From positions 124,001 through 188,000 of the forward strand of contig JASAON010001655.1 of NCBI GenBank assembly GCA_030849065.1: DNA of 64,000 nt. The letters are read 5' to 3'. The position numbers and the translations under genes were made by a program. The notes beneath the pieces were generated by a model. That model was not told where the DNA came from. It was given only the letters and a program-made list of their open reading frames with translations, and searched no databases. The stretch is from Jaenimonas drosophilae (Eukaryota > Euglenozoa > Kinetoplastea > Trypanosomatida > Trypanosomatidae). Positions 54,489 to 62,774 of this stretch are shown one piece after another; the first letter of the stretch is position 1; the number at the start of each line of letters is the position of its first letter.

Positions 54489-55403
54489 CTAGTGCGTTTT
54501 GTTGAGGGGTTCGCCGATCTTCACGTTTGCCATACGCTCCAGCACTCCAACCACGGCGGAGTTATCCAGATCCCCTTCACCGTGCTGGAGCATGGATTGG
54601 TAGAGCTGGGCATTCACCGCGGTGGAGGGCATCGGGGCGCCAAACTCCTTGGAGCTGTCCATCACAATGCTGAGATCCTTGCTCTGGAGTGCCGCCTTGA
54701 AGCCTGGGGTACGGTTGCCCGCAAACAACCGGTCGGGTTTGTTGTCCAGGGTCCAACACTGTGCCGCTCCACCCTTGACGGCCTCAATCACCTTGGCTCC
54801 ATCAACCCCACACTTCTCGGAGAAGACGAGCATCTCCCCCATGGCCACCATTTGTGCCGCCACCATAATCTGGTTGGCCGCCTTGCACACCTGCCCCGCC
54901 CCGGCATCCCCAATGTGCGTTACCTTCTTGCCCATGGCCAACAAGATGGGCATCACCGTCGCAAGGGCGGCGGCATCTCCACCCACCATGATGGAGAGGG
55001 TCCCGTTGCGAGCACCGATATCCCCGCCAGACACGGGGGCATCCAAGGCACGCACCTGCTTCTCCACCCACAGACGCTCCGCCATCTCACGTGCGGCGGA
55101 GGGCTTGATGGTGCTATTATCCACGACGATGGAGCCGGGACGGATGCCCTCGGCAACACCCTTGGCACCAAACATGATGGCGAGCACATCGGGTGAGTCG
55201 CTGAGGTTCGTGAAGACCACGTCAACCTCCGCAGCGAGTGCCGCTGGGGTGGCACATTGGGTTGCGCCAGCAGCCACCACCTCCGCACACTTGGAAGCCG
55301 TACGATTCCATACCCACACTGGGAAGCCAGCCTTCAGGATGTTGAGGGCCATGGACTTGCCCATCAGTCCAAGGCCAATGTACCCCACCTTCAGTCCTGA
55401 CAT
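54489..55403 (-). CDS. 3-hydroxyisobutyrate dehydrogenase / tartronate-semialdehyde reductase family
   Basis: A 304-residue NAD(P)-dependent beta-hydroxyacid dehydrogenase. It has the nucleotide site 'VGYIGLGLMGKSMALNILKAG', the substrate motif 'DAPVSGGDIGARNGTL', and the catalytic lysine in 'GAGQVCKAANQIM' (Lys174), followed by 'AKDLSIVMD'-type helices. Spacing and length are those of bacterial GarR and eukaryotic GLYR1-like enzymes. No mitochondrial presequence or PTS1 (ends NKTH) is evident, which argues for cytosol and against the mitochondrial valine-pathway enzyme. Substrate may be glyoxylate, succinic semialdehyde or tartronate semialdehyde. The upstream (CA)n segment in frame is leader, not coding. 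Confidence 0.92.
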   Translation of the reverse strand: MSGLKVGYIGLGLMGKSMALNILKAGFPVWVWNRTASKCAEVVAAGATQCATPAALAAEVDVVFTNLSDSPDVLAIMFGAKGVAEGIRPGSIVVDNSTIKPSAAREMAERLWVEKQVRALDAPVSGGDIGARNGTLSIMVGGDAAALATVMPILLAMGKKVTHIGDAGAGQVCKAANQIMVAAQMVAMGEMLVFSEKCGVDGAKVIEAVKGGAAQCWTLDNKPDRLFAGNRTPGFKAALQSKDLSIVMDSSKEFGAPMPSTAVNAQLYQSMLQHGEGDLDNSAVVGVLERMANVKIGEPLNKTH

Positions 55404-55576
55404 GTGTGTGTGTGTGTGGGTGTGTTTGAGCTGTAGTGTGATGAATAGCCTTTGGTTGTGATGCAAGGAACAAGAGAAAGAGAGAGTGAACGTGCTTAGG
55501 GTACAACAACATCAGATTGGGAGAAGTGAAAAAAACTTGTACGTTTGGTCTTCACGATTAGCTTGGTTGTGTGTAG

Positions 55577-57052
55577 CTAGCCAAGCCGATAGAACTCCCG
55601 CTTCACCTGTGGAGGCAGTCCATCGAACATGGCCACGGGAGGGATCTCCACCACCTCCTCAATCCCCTCCTTCGCCACCATCTCCATCGTGTAGGGCTCA
55701 AGCTTGCTGTAGAAGGAGTGCATCGCAATGATGGGTATCTTGGACGAGATGCCAGACCGCGCGCGCACATGATTGAGATGATTGGCGTAGCCCTTTGCGT
55801 GCATAAAGACAAACACACGTACGGGGAGCTTCTCGTGAGATGCACCCCCACGGCATCGGCGGATGATGTCCAAGTACTGCTGGCGGTCGGCCGCGGAGGG
55901 GTTCGTGTTGTCCACGACGAAGGACCTCCCCGCCTTCCACAGGTCTGTGGCCAGGGCGAGGCACTTGTCTTTGCTCTTGAGTGTGTCGCGGTTGATGTGG
56001 AGGTAGCCAAAGGGCTGAAAACAACGCCGGTAAAAGGTTGTCTTCCCTGAGCTGGGTGGGCCCACAAGGAGAATCATCTCCTGCACACCGGCACGTGCCA
56101 GGTTGGGTGCCCCCTGCGCACCACAGGGGTGGAGCTCCACCTCATTCACGGCTGTGGCGGTCAAACGCCGCACACGAAGACCTGCGTAGGAGGTTGGTAG
56201 AGCAGAAAGCATATCGGGGCCGACCTCGCCCCAGCTAAATGGCGCCTCTGGGGTCTCCGCCTTCTTCCGGACATCAGAGAGGAGGCCCTCACGTACATCT
56301 GTGGTGCTTCCTTCCGTGGATGCTGGGCTCAGAAGCTGCGGCCAAGACGTCAGAAACCACTCCTCCGGTGTCAGGAAGGGAATACGCAGGTTGTAGGCAA
56401 ACTGGCGATCTGTGCAGGCAAAGTCCTTGGCCCGACCTGCCAAGGTGCGTATGCTGCGGCCAGCAGCATCACCAACGTAGAAACTGCGCATCTCCACACA
56501 CTTCTGCGTGGCCGCAACCCCAGCGGCTGACTCCACGCAGTCTTGCACAGCACTCCAGAGCGCCACACTCGGCTTTCTCCACACATCATCCTTGGTGGCC
56601 ATGAGCGCCACACATTGGATCTCGGCTGCCTTGGCCACCCGCACCACTTTCTCCTGCAGTGCCTCGGCCTTGGCCGCATTCCACCCACGCTGGCACACCT
56701 TGGACTGATTGCTGAGTACCACAATCAGGAATCCGGCCTCGTACAGAAGCTTGAGGTAGCGAGGGACATTGGGGTGAATAAACTTCCAGTCATTTGGATC
56801 ATCCTTGGCGAAGACGGCACCACTGGCGGGCATGATGAGCGCATCATCAAGATCAAAGGCGGCCACCATCACAGGAAGAGAGGTTGCTGTGGTGCTTGCT
56901 GCCAGCGCAGCGCGCGAGACCATGCCAGGAGTTGGTGGGAGGAGCAGGATGGAGCGGTCATGGAGGGTGGCCCACTGCTGCGCTTGACAGGTGTGCTCCT
57001 CCTTCTTGGTGATGGCCACCAATGGTGGCGATGGACTTCGGCTCCTCTTCAT
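55577..57052 (-). CDS. PNKP: Polynucleotide kinase 3'-phosphatase (PNKP)
   Basis: A 491-residue DNA-end repair enzyme. The HAD phosphatase half has 'AAFDLDDALI' (Asp67, Asp69), 'VVLSNQS' and the PNKP-specific 'FYVGDAAGR...KDFACTDRQFAYNLRIPFLTPEE' block, written here in parts. The kinase half has the P-loop 'LLVGPPSSGKTTF' at 328-340 with Lys337, then 'NRDTL' and 'VVDNTNPS'. No FHA domain precedes these, as in non-vertebrate forms. The usual DLDGTL is DLDDAL, a change discussed in the findings. It restores 5'-phosphate and 3'-OH ends for ligation; nucleus or kinetoplast. Confidence 0.94.
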   Translation of the reverse strand: MKRSRSPSPPLVAITKKEEHTCQAQQWATLHDRSILLLPPTPGMVSRAALAASTTATSLPVMVAAFDLDDALIMPASGAVFAKDDPNDWKFIHPNVPRYLKLLYEAGFLIVVLSNQSKVCQRGWNAAKAEALQEKVVRVAKAAEIQCVALMATKDDVWRKPSVALWSAVQDCVESAAGVAATQKCVEMRSFYVGDAAGRSIRTLAGRAKDFACTDRQFAYNLRIPFLTPEEWFLTSWPQLLSPASTEGSTTDVREGLLSDVRKKAETPEAPFSWGEVGPDMLSALPTSYAGLRVRRLTATAVNEVELHPCGAQGAPNLARAGVQEMILLVGPPSSGKTTFYRRCFQPFGYLHINRDTLKSKDKCLALATDLWKAGRSFVVDNTNPSAADRQQYLDIIRRCRGGASHEKLPVRVFVFMHAKGYANHLNHVRARSGISSKIPIIAMHSFYSKLEPYTMEMVAKEGIEEVVEIPPVAMFDGLPPQVKREFYRLG

Positions 57053-57228
57053 CGCAACCTATCGCAGGATGGCAAACAACATAGAAGAGAGGTGATGAGG
57101 GGGGTGGGGGCAGGGAGGAGATGCCACACGTACCTGCACACCGAACAACAGTATACCCGCCTGTGCCATAAAAAAATGTTTTTGGTGTTTGTGTGGCAAA
57201 CAAACAACCACAGGAGCAACCACAAACC

Positions 57229-58527
57229 TTAGTAGTCACTCGCAAGCAGAGTTTCCGAGGGGAAACAACGTTGAAGCATCTCATTGTACCGTGTGCGTAA
57301 GTGTATGTAAATGTCTGGGCGTTCCTTTCTCCGTTCGTAGTAGACCCCATGCCGTTGTGCGGCGTGCTTTGCTTGACTGCCAATTGTGTGCAGCATGTGC
57401 CACAGTACCTTGGCAGAGACCCAGTTGATGCCCCATTGCGGTATTTTTGGAATCTGTGGATCCACCGCCACGATGAAGGAGATGCGCGTCTTCCGTGGGC
57501 TCACCATCTCCATCGAGAAGCCTCCCTGCGCAACCTTGGCACGTACCGTCTTGCCTGTGCAATGTGGATCTGCAATACCTTCAGGCAGTGGTTCCGTTCG
57601 CTCGTCAAGACCTCGTGCCACAATTACAATGCGCTGGTTGTGCTCCAAATCATCCATGCCGTACCCAAGAAACAAAATGTCGCGGTCCTTGAAGGGCCAC
57701 GGTGAGTGCAGCACAAAGTAGGCCGCCTTGTGAAAGCGTGAGATCTCCCCAAGTGGTTGCGATCGTGTGCAGAAGGGGAACCACTCCGAGTAGAGGTCCA
57801 GCTCCAGCAGCACACAACAGGCATAAATGAGGCTGACATCCACGCATGCCGCTGCCTTGAAGAAGTGGCTGCCCGAGCTGGGGTCATGACGGTACCACAG
57901 ACCCCCATCTTTTTCCTCTCGGATGGAGGTCCAGCTTGTGTGGTCTGCCAAGTCCTTGGAGAGGGCCGTACAGGCCGTTAACCGCCGCTGAGATTCGGAA
58001 AACATATGAGATTGACGCACATAATTAATGACGTTGATGAATGCGTGCAGCAAACGTGTGTTCCACGCAAGTGATGGAGTTGTAGATGATGATAGTGATG
58101 AGGTCAAAGTGGGAGTTGGAGGCTCACCATTTGTGGGCAGCTCCTCCTCCACATCACCGTTTACATGATCCTCGACAGGACGTGCCGAACATCCATTTGA
58201 ATGAGATGAAGGGGGGTGTGGAGATGATCCACTGTTGCCATCGTCATAGCACCCGTCTGTGGCAGGCTTCAGACCATCGGCCAGGTCGAAGAGCTCCTGC
58301 AGTTCGTGCACCACCTCGGCATGCCGCTCATCCTGGTAGAGTTGGTCGATGCGATGCAGCACAACGTCCAACTTGTCTCGTAGAGGGCGACGCTCATCCA
58401 GCCTTGACATCAACGAATGAAATTCCTCACTTCGGAGGTCCGGTGAGTGGTAGAGACACTCCGAGCAACACTCAGACTTCATTGCATCATGCTTCAGGGA
58501 AGAATGAGAGTTGTGCCGTGAACGCAT
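57229..58527 (-). CDS. START-domain lipid-binding protein
   Basis: A 432-residue protein. The C-terminal ~230 residues follow the START fold: 'DGGLWYRHDPSSGSHFFKAAACVD', 'LDLYSEWFPFCTRSQPLGE', 'YFVLHSPWPFKDRDILFLGYG' and 'FIVAVDPQIPKIPQWGINWVSAKV', followed by a long C-terminal helix. It is of the PCTP/STARD type or a plant-like START. The N-terminal 170 residues contain helices and a Ser/Pro-rich linker. No transmembrane segment. Lipid ligand unknown. The frame opens upstream with a non-ATG codon, and the first ATG after the acceptor is at 58527. Another in-frame ATG is at 58482. Confidence 0.85.
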   Translation of the reverse strand: MRSRHNSHSSLKHDAMKSECCSECLYHSPDLRSEEFHSLMSRLDERRPLRDKLDVVLHRIDQLYQDERHAEVVHELQELFDLADGLKPATDGCYDDGNSGSSPHPPSSHSNGCSARPVEDHVNGDVEEELPTNGEPPTPTLTSSLSSSTTPSLAWNTRLLHAFINVINYVRQSHMFSESQRRLTACTALSKDLADHTSWTSIREEKDGGLWYRHDPSSGSHFFKAAACVDVSLIYACCVLLELDLYSEWFPFCTRSQPLGEISRFHKAAYFVLHSPWPFKDRDILFLGYGMDDLEHNQRIVIVARGLDERTEPLPEGIADPHCTGKTVRAKVAQGGFSMEMVSPRKTRISFIVAVDPQIPKIPQWGINWVSAKVLWHMLHTIGSQAKHAAQRHGVYYERRKERPDIYIHLRTRYNEMLQRCFPSETLLASDY

Positions 58528-58733
58528 GCACACACGAGCGGCGATTCCCCACAACCTGATAAGAGAAAGAGAGAGAGAGAGAACAGAGCAAGCAGTGAAA
58601 GTACAAGCAGTTAACCTTCATGTGTACCTGCCGGAGTACTGACAACTTGTCTCAGAAACATGCAACATGGCGAGATTTGTGAAGATGCCGGCCCACTTGT
58701 CTTTTTTTTGTTAGATGATCGATCTTGAGATCC

Positions 58734-60374
58734 TTACTTCTGACCCCCATCCCGTTCATTCCGCAACGACTGAATGTGCTGCTTCAGTTCGGTTTGTAGC
58801 AGCTCCAGCTTCTTGGAGAGCCCAAAGGTTGCCTTGAACACCTTTTGGAAGTCTTGAGTTGACATGGAGAGAAAGACGGGAACATCAATCTCTTGCTTCT
58901 CCAAACACTTGACAAGACCAGCCAAGTTCTTCTTCATGAAGATGCTCGTGAGGAGTTGCACACCAGCCGCACCCTCCATCTCCTCATCATCCCCCACAGA
59001 CTCCCTCTCCACCTGAGGACGTTGCCCGGCAGGCTTTGGAGATGCACGTGGCGGTGTTGGCTCTGACGTCACTGTCGTTGGTGGCAGCGCACGCGCACTG
59101 GCCGTGAGACAGCAACTGAGATGCCCCAAGGGAGAATTGGAGTCCTCCGCCCAGTGGTGGATGTCCTGGAGAATATCATCCTCCGTTGCCTCGGCGGAGC
59201 GCTGCTCACGAAGGAGTTCCTCCACCAACCTGCGGCTCACCGCCGCACTCCATCGTCTTGTATCGAGGGAGGTATCTGTTTCCAAACGTTTGGCGAGTCG
59301 ACTGCGAAGCTCCTCCAACCTCACGGCACTCCGCTCCAGCGCTCGGCCAAACGAATCCGCATCTCCAGGGAACTCCCCAAAGCTGGAGGAGCACACACGT
59401 TGAGTGTACGGAATACGCTTGAGGGTGGAGATGAGCGACGCTGTGGAGCTCATGCTGTCAAAGTGGTGCAGCACCGGGCTCGTTCGGGCATCTCCGTACT
59501 GAACGTGCAGCAGGTGGGGTGATGGGAGGATGGTGTCTGCGCGGCACTCTCGAAGAAGGCGAGGCATCCAAGGCAAGCGCAGCGCAGCATCTCCAATGTG
59601 GGCACACTGAAAGGCCGTATCAAAATAAACCACACGGCGGGGTTCAAAGTGTGCTGGAAGAGTGTTCTTGCCGGTCTTGGAATTGGATGCGGGTGTAGGA
59701 TACGCACGCAACTTGCGTCGTCCCTGTGCATCTCCAAGTGGCAGCTCAGCATCTCCACTGACCTCCGTGATGCGATCCGCCGGGATTCCAGCAAAGGTTA
59801 GTGTGTTGGACACAATTTCCGCGGTGGAGGGATGGGCGTTGCGAATCATGGCCTTCTTGACGCCATGAAAGAAGGTCTCGTCGCTCAGCAGTGCCCGTCC
59901 AAACGCACTGCACGAGATGGTGGCTGCTGGATATGCCTGCAGAAGGGTGTGAAGGACCATGGGGGTGGTGGGGTGGACCTCTGGAAGTGCCACCAAGGTG
60001 AGGTTGTTGAGGTGTTCTGCATGCTTCTCCATAAAGCGGCGTACCTGATCCACTGTGTGCAGCTTCGGGAGTCCGACCATGGCACGTGTGATGGCCGAGG
60101 CATCTCGAAACTGCAGGTCCTCGAAGGATGTGCTGCTCAACATGTAGGAGCCATGGCTGTGTGGTGGGAGGGTGGATGTTGCATCATCGTCAATGCTAGA
60201 GTCAAGCAAACGCGTGGAGTGGCGCTGGAGGGTGGTCTTGGCCCCGCTCTCTCGTTGCATATCACAGGTAACATACAAGGAAGGTGGGGCATGACGCAGG
60301 TACGGAGGTGCCAGACGCAGCGCCTGGACACGGCTGCGAAGGGTGTTCTGCCGCCATGTGTGTGTGCGCTGCAT
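58734..60374 (-). CDS. Degenerate metallo-beta-lactamase-like protein with C-terminal SAM domain, putative
   Basis: A 546-residue protein. Residues ~95-330 have the alternating strand-helix pattern of an MBL fold ('LNNLTLVALPEVHPTTPMVLHTLL', 'YPAATISCSAFGRALLSDETF', 'RVVYFDTAFQCAHIGDAALR'), but the H-x-H-x-D-H metal motif is missing. A helical segment follows, with 'AVRLEELRSRLAKRLETD'. Residues ~472-535 resemble a SAM domain ('KCLEKQEIDVPVFLSMSTQDF', 'KKLELLQTELKQHI'). The N-terminus is Arg-rich (MQRTHTWRQNTLRSR) and might target mitochondria. Function unknown. The SAM end suggests oligomerisation or scaffold binding. Confidence 0.5.
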   Translation of the reverse strand: MQRTHTWRQNTLRSRVQALRLAPPYLRHAPPSLYVTCDMQRESGAKTTLQRHSTRLLDSSIDDDATSTLPPHSHGSYMLSSTSFEDLQFRDASAITRAMVGLPKLHTVDQVRRFMEKHAEHLNNLTLVALPEVHPTTPMVLHTLLQAYPAATISCSAFGRALLSDETFFHGVKKAMIRNAHPSTAEIVSNTLTFAGIPADRITEVSGDAELPLGDAQGRRKLRAYPTPASNSKTGKNTLPAHFEPRRVVYFDTAFQCAHIGDAALRLPWMPRLLRECRADTILPSPHLLHVQYGDARTSPVLHHFDSMSSTASLISTLKRIPYTQRVCSSSFGEFPGDADSFGRALERSAVRLEELRSRLAKRLETDTSLDTRRWSAAVSRRLVEELLREQRSAEATEDDILQDIHHWAEDSNSPLGHLSCCLTASARALPPTTVTSEPTPPRASPKPAGQRPQVERESVGDDEEMEGAAGVQLLTSIFMKKNLAGLVKCLEKQEIDVPVFLSMSTQDFQKVFKATFGLSKKLELLQTELKQHIQSLRNERDGGQK

Positions 60375-60696
60375 ATCGGCAGAGCTCAGTCAAGCAGATG
60401 CTACCAAACAAAACAAGACGAAGAAGGGCGAAGGAAGAAGAAGGAGTAAGTAGCAGCGACCCTGCCCTCGGACACTGTACATGAGGTTGATGCTCAAGTT
60501 GTTGTGGAGGCAATGACATCCTACCCCCACATTCACCAAAAAAAATGCGTTATGAGAGCATAACAAACCCACACACAACCGCCCAGAAAACTGGAATGGA
60601 ATGTGCGTTGGTGTTTGCATGTAGAGAAGGAGTGCGTGTGCCACGGAAACACCTCTTCTCATGCGGCCATTTCTTTTGAGGGAAGATCCAGCCTAT
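60375..60696 (-). other. Intergenic region, no gene seen
   Basis: About 320 bases with a C/T-rich tract on - near 60418-60448 serving the MBL-like/SAM gene. Nothing else recognised. Confidence 0.4.
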
Positions 60697-61050
60697 TCAC
60701 TTCCTCCACGGCTCCTTCTGCGACTTGGCGTAGTATCCGCCAAAACCTCCGAGAAGGAGGCCCATGACCGCGCCAAAGGACGTGCCGCTTCCCTCACTAC
60801 TCTCAATAACGCAGAGTGCCCCACTGGTGGTGGCGGCGGCAATGGTTGCCGCCCCGAGGGTGGGAGAGACGGGGGTGACGATCAGGTGGAAGAGGCCAAT
60901 TGTGGTCGTGGAGGTGAGGAAGGCGCTGAAGGCACCGAGCATCAACTTGTCCGTGAAGTTACGTTGGCTGAGACACATGGGCGAGGCCATCATACTCGTG
61001 GCAGCAAAGCCAGCACGGGCTGGTGCTACGATTGTTGCACGACGAAGCAT
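60697..61050 (-). CDS. Small mitochondrial membrane protein, unknown function
   Basis: A 117-residue product. The presequence-like start 'MLRRATIVAPARAGFAATS' is followed by three hydrophobic segments: 'LMLGAFSAFLTSTTTIGLFHLIV' (about 36-58), 'LGAATIAAATTSGALCVI' (65-82) and the Gly-rich 'FGAVMGLLLGGFGGYYA' (92-108). A charged end (KEPWRK) follows. The Gly-rich helix is reminiscent of TIM17-like or other inner-membrane proteins, but the family signature is absent. Predicted acceptor AG (61052-61051) abuts the ATG, with no native leader. Confidence 0.75.
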   Translation of the reverse strand: MLRRATIVAPARAGFAATSMMASPMCLSQRNFTDKLMLGAFSAFLTSTTTIGLFHLIVTPVSPTLGAATIAAATTSGALCVIESSEGSGTSFGAVMGLLLGGFGGYYAKSQKEPWRK

Positions 61051-61327
61051 CTGATTTCACGTAGTTATGACGAATGTGGGTGTGTGTGTGTGTTGTGTGG
61101 CGCGATGAGAAAAAGCTCTCTCTCGGGCGTTATGGCTTGAATAGAGAAAGGAAAGAGAGTGACGGCAGTGCATTCACTAGCCACAACACATGAATAACCA
61201 ACAACAAATCAGCAGTGAGGGCTCACACCAGCACCACATGACAACAAAAGATACTCTTCTTGTTACGCGAGTGCATTGGAGAGCTCCAACACGTTTATTC
61301 GGCAGGCAGGCACACAACACACATTCA

Positions 61328-62380
61328 TTAGATGAAGTGAATTCCCTGCTTGTTGAAGGTGGAGAGCAGCAGCATGAGGGCCTCCTCATCCAGCGACCTG
61401 CCACGCTCCTCAAAGAGAGGATTGGAGGCCAACACGGAGTCCAGCAGCACCTTGAACTGCTCAATCGTCACGTCCGTCTTGACTTCACCACCCTCCATCT
61501 TTTGGTAGCTGAGGTACTTGTCATAGAGCAGCTGCAGTGTGGCCTTGGTCTTGAAGATGGTGGATACCTTCTTGTTCTTGCGGTTGAAGATGCACTTCAC
61601 CATCCCATCCCAGTCCTCGAAATCCACGGACGGTGGCGGGTGTTTGGGGTCCATGCGGATCACACTCGACTCCACCTTGGGCGGCGGATTGAAGCTATTC
61701 TTGCTGATCTTCATGAGATGGCTGCACCGGGCGAGGAGCTGGGCATTGACGGACAATCGGCAGTAGGCCTCGGACTTGGGCTGGGCACACACACGAAGGG
61801 CAAACTCCCGCTGAAACATGAGCACCGCGCACTTGAAGGTGGGTTGCTTCAGCAGCTTGAAGATGAGGGCGGAGGAAATGGCGTAGGGGACGTTGGCCAC
61901 ACATTTGTCGAAGTAGGGGAAGTCCTGCTCCAGACAGTTGCCACGCACAATCTCCAATTTGGAGGAAAGTGGGCTTCCCTGGAAGCGCTTGTGCAGCTCC
62001 GCCACCATACGCGGGTCAATCTCAAAGGCAATGACCTTCTTGGCAGCCTGGAGGAGCTTCTCCGTCAGGTTGCCCGTACCAGGGCCGATCTCCATCACAA
62101 CATCGGTGGACTTGATGGCGGCCTTCTCCACAATGGCGGTAATAACGAGCGGGTTCTTGAGAATGTGCTGGCCAAAACCCTTGTTGAAGACCATGCCAGA
62201 CTGACCACCACCGGTCTTGCTGCCTTCCTTGGCAGAGGTCTTGGACTTGGTCTTGTGCCCCTGTGCTACACTCTTGCCCAAGGTGGTGACCTTGGTGGAG
62301 AACTTCAGCTTCTTGGAGGTGGACGGAATCTGCTCCGCGCTGATGACGCCCATCGGCACCGCTCTCGGTGCTTTTGGCAT
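61328..62380 (-). CDS. DIM1: rRNA adenine N6-dimethyltransferase DIM1 (18S rRNA)
   Basis: A 350-residue KsgA/Dim1 enzyme that dimethylates two adjacent adenines at the 3' end of 18S rRNA using AdoMet. It has 'KGFGQHILKN', motif I 'VVMEIGPGTGNLTEKLL' (~95-111), 'VIAFEIDPRM', motif IV 'NVPYAISS' (163-170), and 'FQREFALRVCAQP'. The C-terminal helical domain carries 'SFNPPPKVESSVIRM'. A ~60-residue Lys/Ser/Thr-rich N-terminal extension may be a nucleolar signal. Cytosolic/nuclear form rather than mitochondrial TFB, judging by the absence of a presequence and the close fit to eukaryotic Dim1. Confidence 0.97.
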   Translation of the reverse strand: MPKAPRAVPMGVISAEQIPSTSKKLKFSTKVTTLGKSVAQGHKTKSKTSAKEGSKTGGGQSGMVFNKGFGQHILKNPLVITAIVEKAAIKSTDVVMEIGPGTGNLTEKLLQAAKKVIAFEIDPRMVAELHKRFQGSPLSSKLEIVRGNCLEQDFPYFDKCVANVPYAISSALIFKLLKQPTFKCAVLMFQREFALRVCAQPKSEAYCRLSVNAQLLARCSHLMKISKNSFNPPPKVESSVIRMDPKHPPPSVDFEDWDGMVKCIFNRKNKKVSTIFKTKATLQLLYDKYLSYQKMEGGEVKTDVTIEQFKVLLDSVLASNPLFEERGRSLDEEALMLLLSTFNKQGIHFI

Positions 62381-62774
62381 GGTTGTGTGGGCGAAACCAA
62401 AATCCTACAGACACACAAACAGCTATCTCACACGAAACAGGAAACAACAAGAAAGAAGTAGTACCTTTTGAGGGCATGAAGAGCACACAACGTCTGACGG
62501 GGGGGGGTCGCTTCACGTGACTGCATCCACATTCATAAAAAGAGGATCTTCATGTGCCAATCACACATAAGAAGCATGCAAGTAGAGACTAGCAATATAC
62601 GCAGCCGAATGAGAGGTCACTCCCAACACGTTCAGACACACACCGTCCAATAATAGAAAACCCAGAAAACTGAAGGGACGGCACGTTCTTGCTGATCTTC
62701 CAAACACTGCATGAACGAGCGGGATATAGCGCTCAGCAACGGACTATTGACTGCATGATGTGTGCGGTTATGAA
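62381..62774 (-). other. Intergenic region, no gene seen
   Basis: About 390 bases. AG for DIM1 lies about 25 nt before its ATG, after a T/C-rich stretch on - near 62430-62460. An 8-G run at 62500-62508 is notable. No ORF or RNA gene supported. Confidence 0.4.

Noticed and set aside
61190..62461. 423-codon + strand frame
   Set aside because: Antisense of DIM1, whose motifs are all intact.
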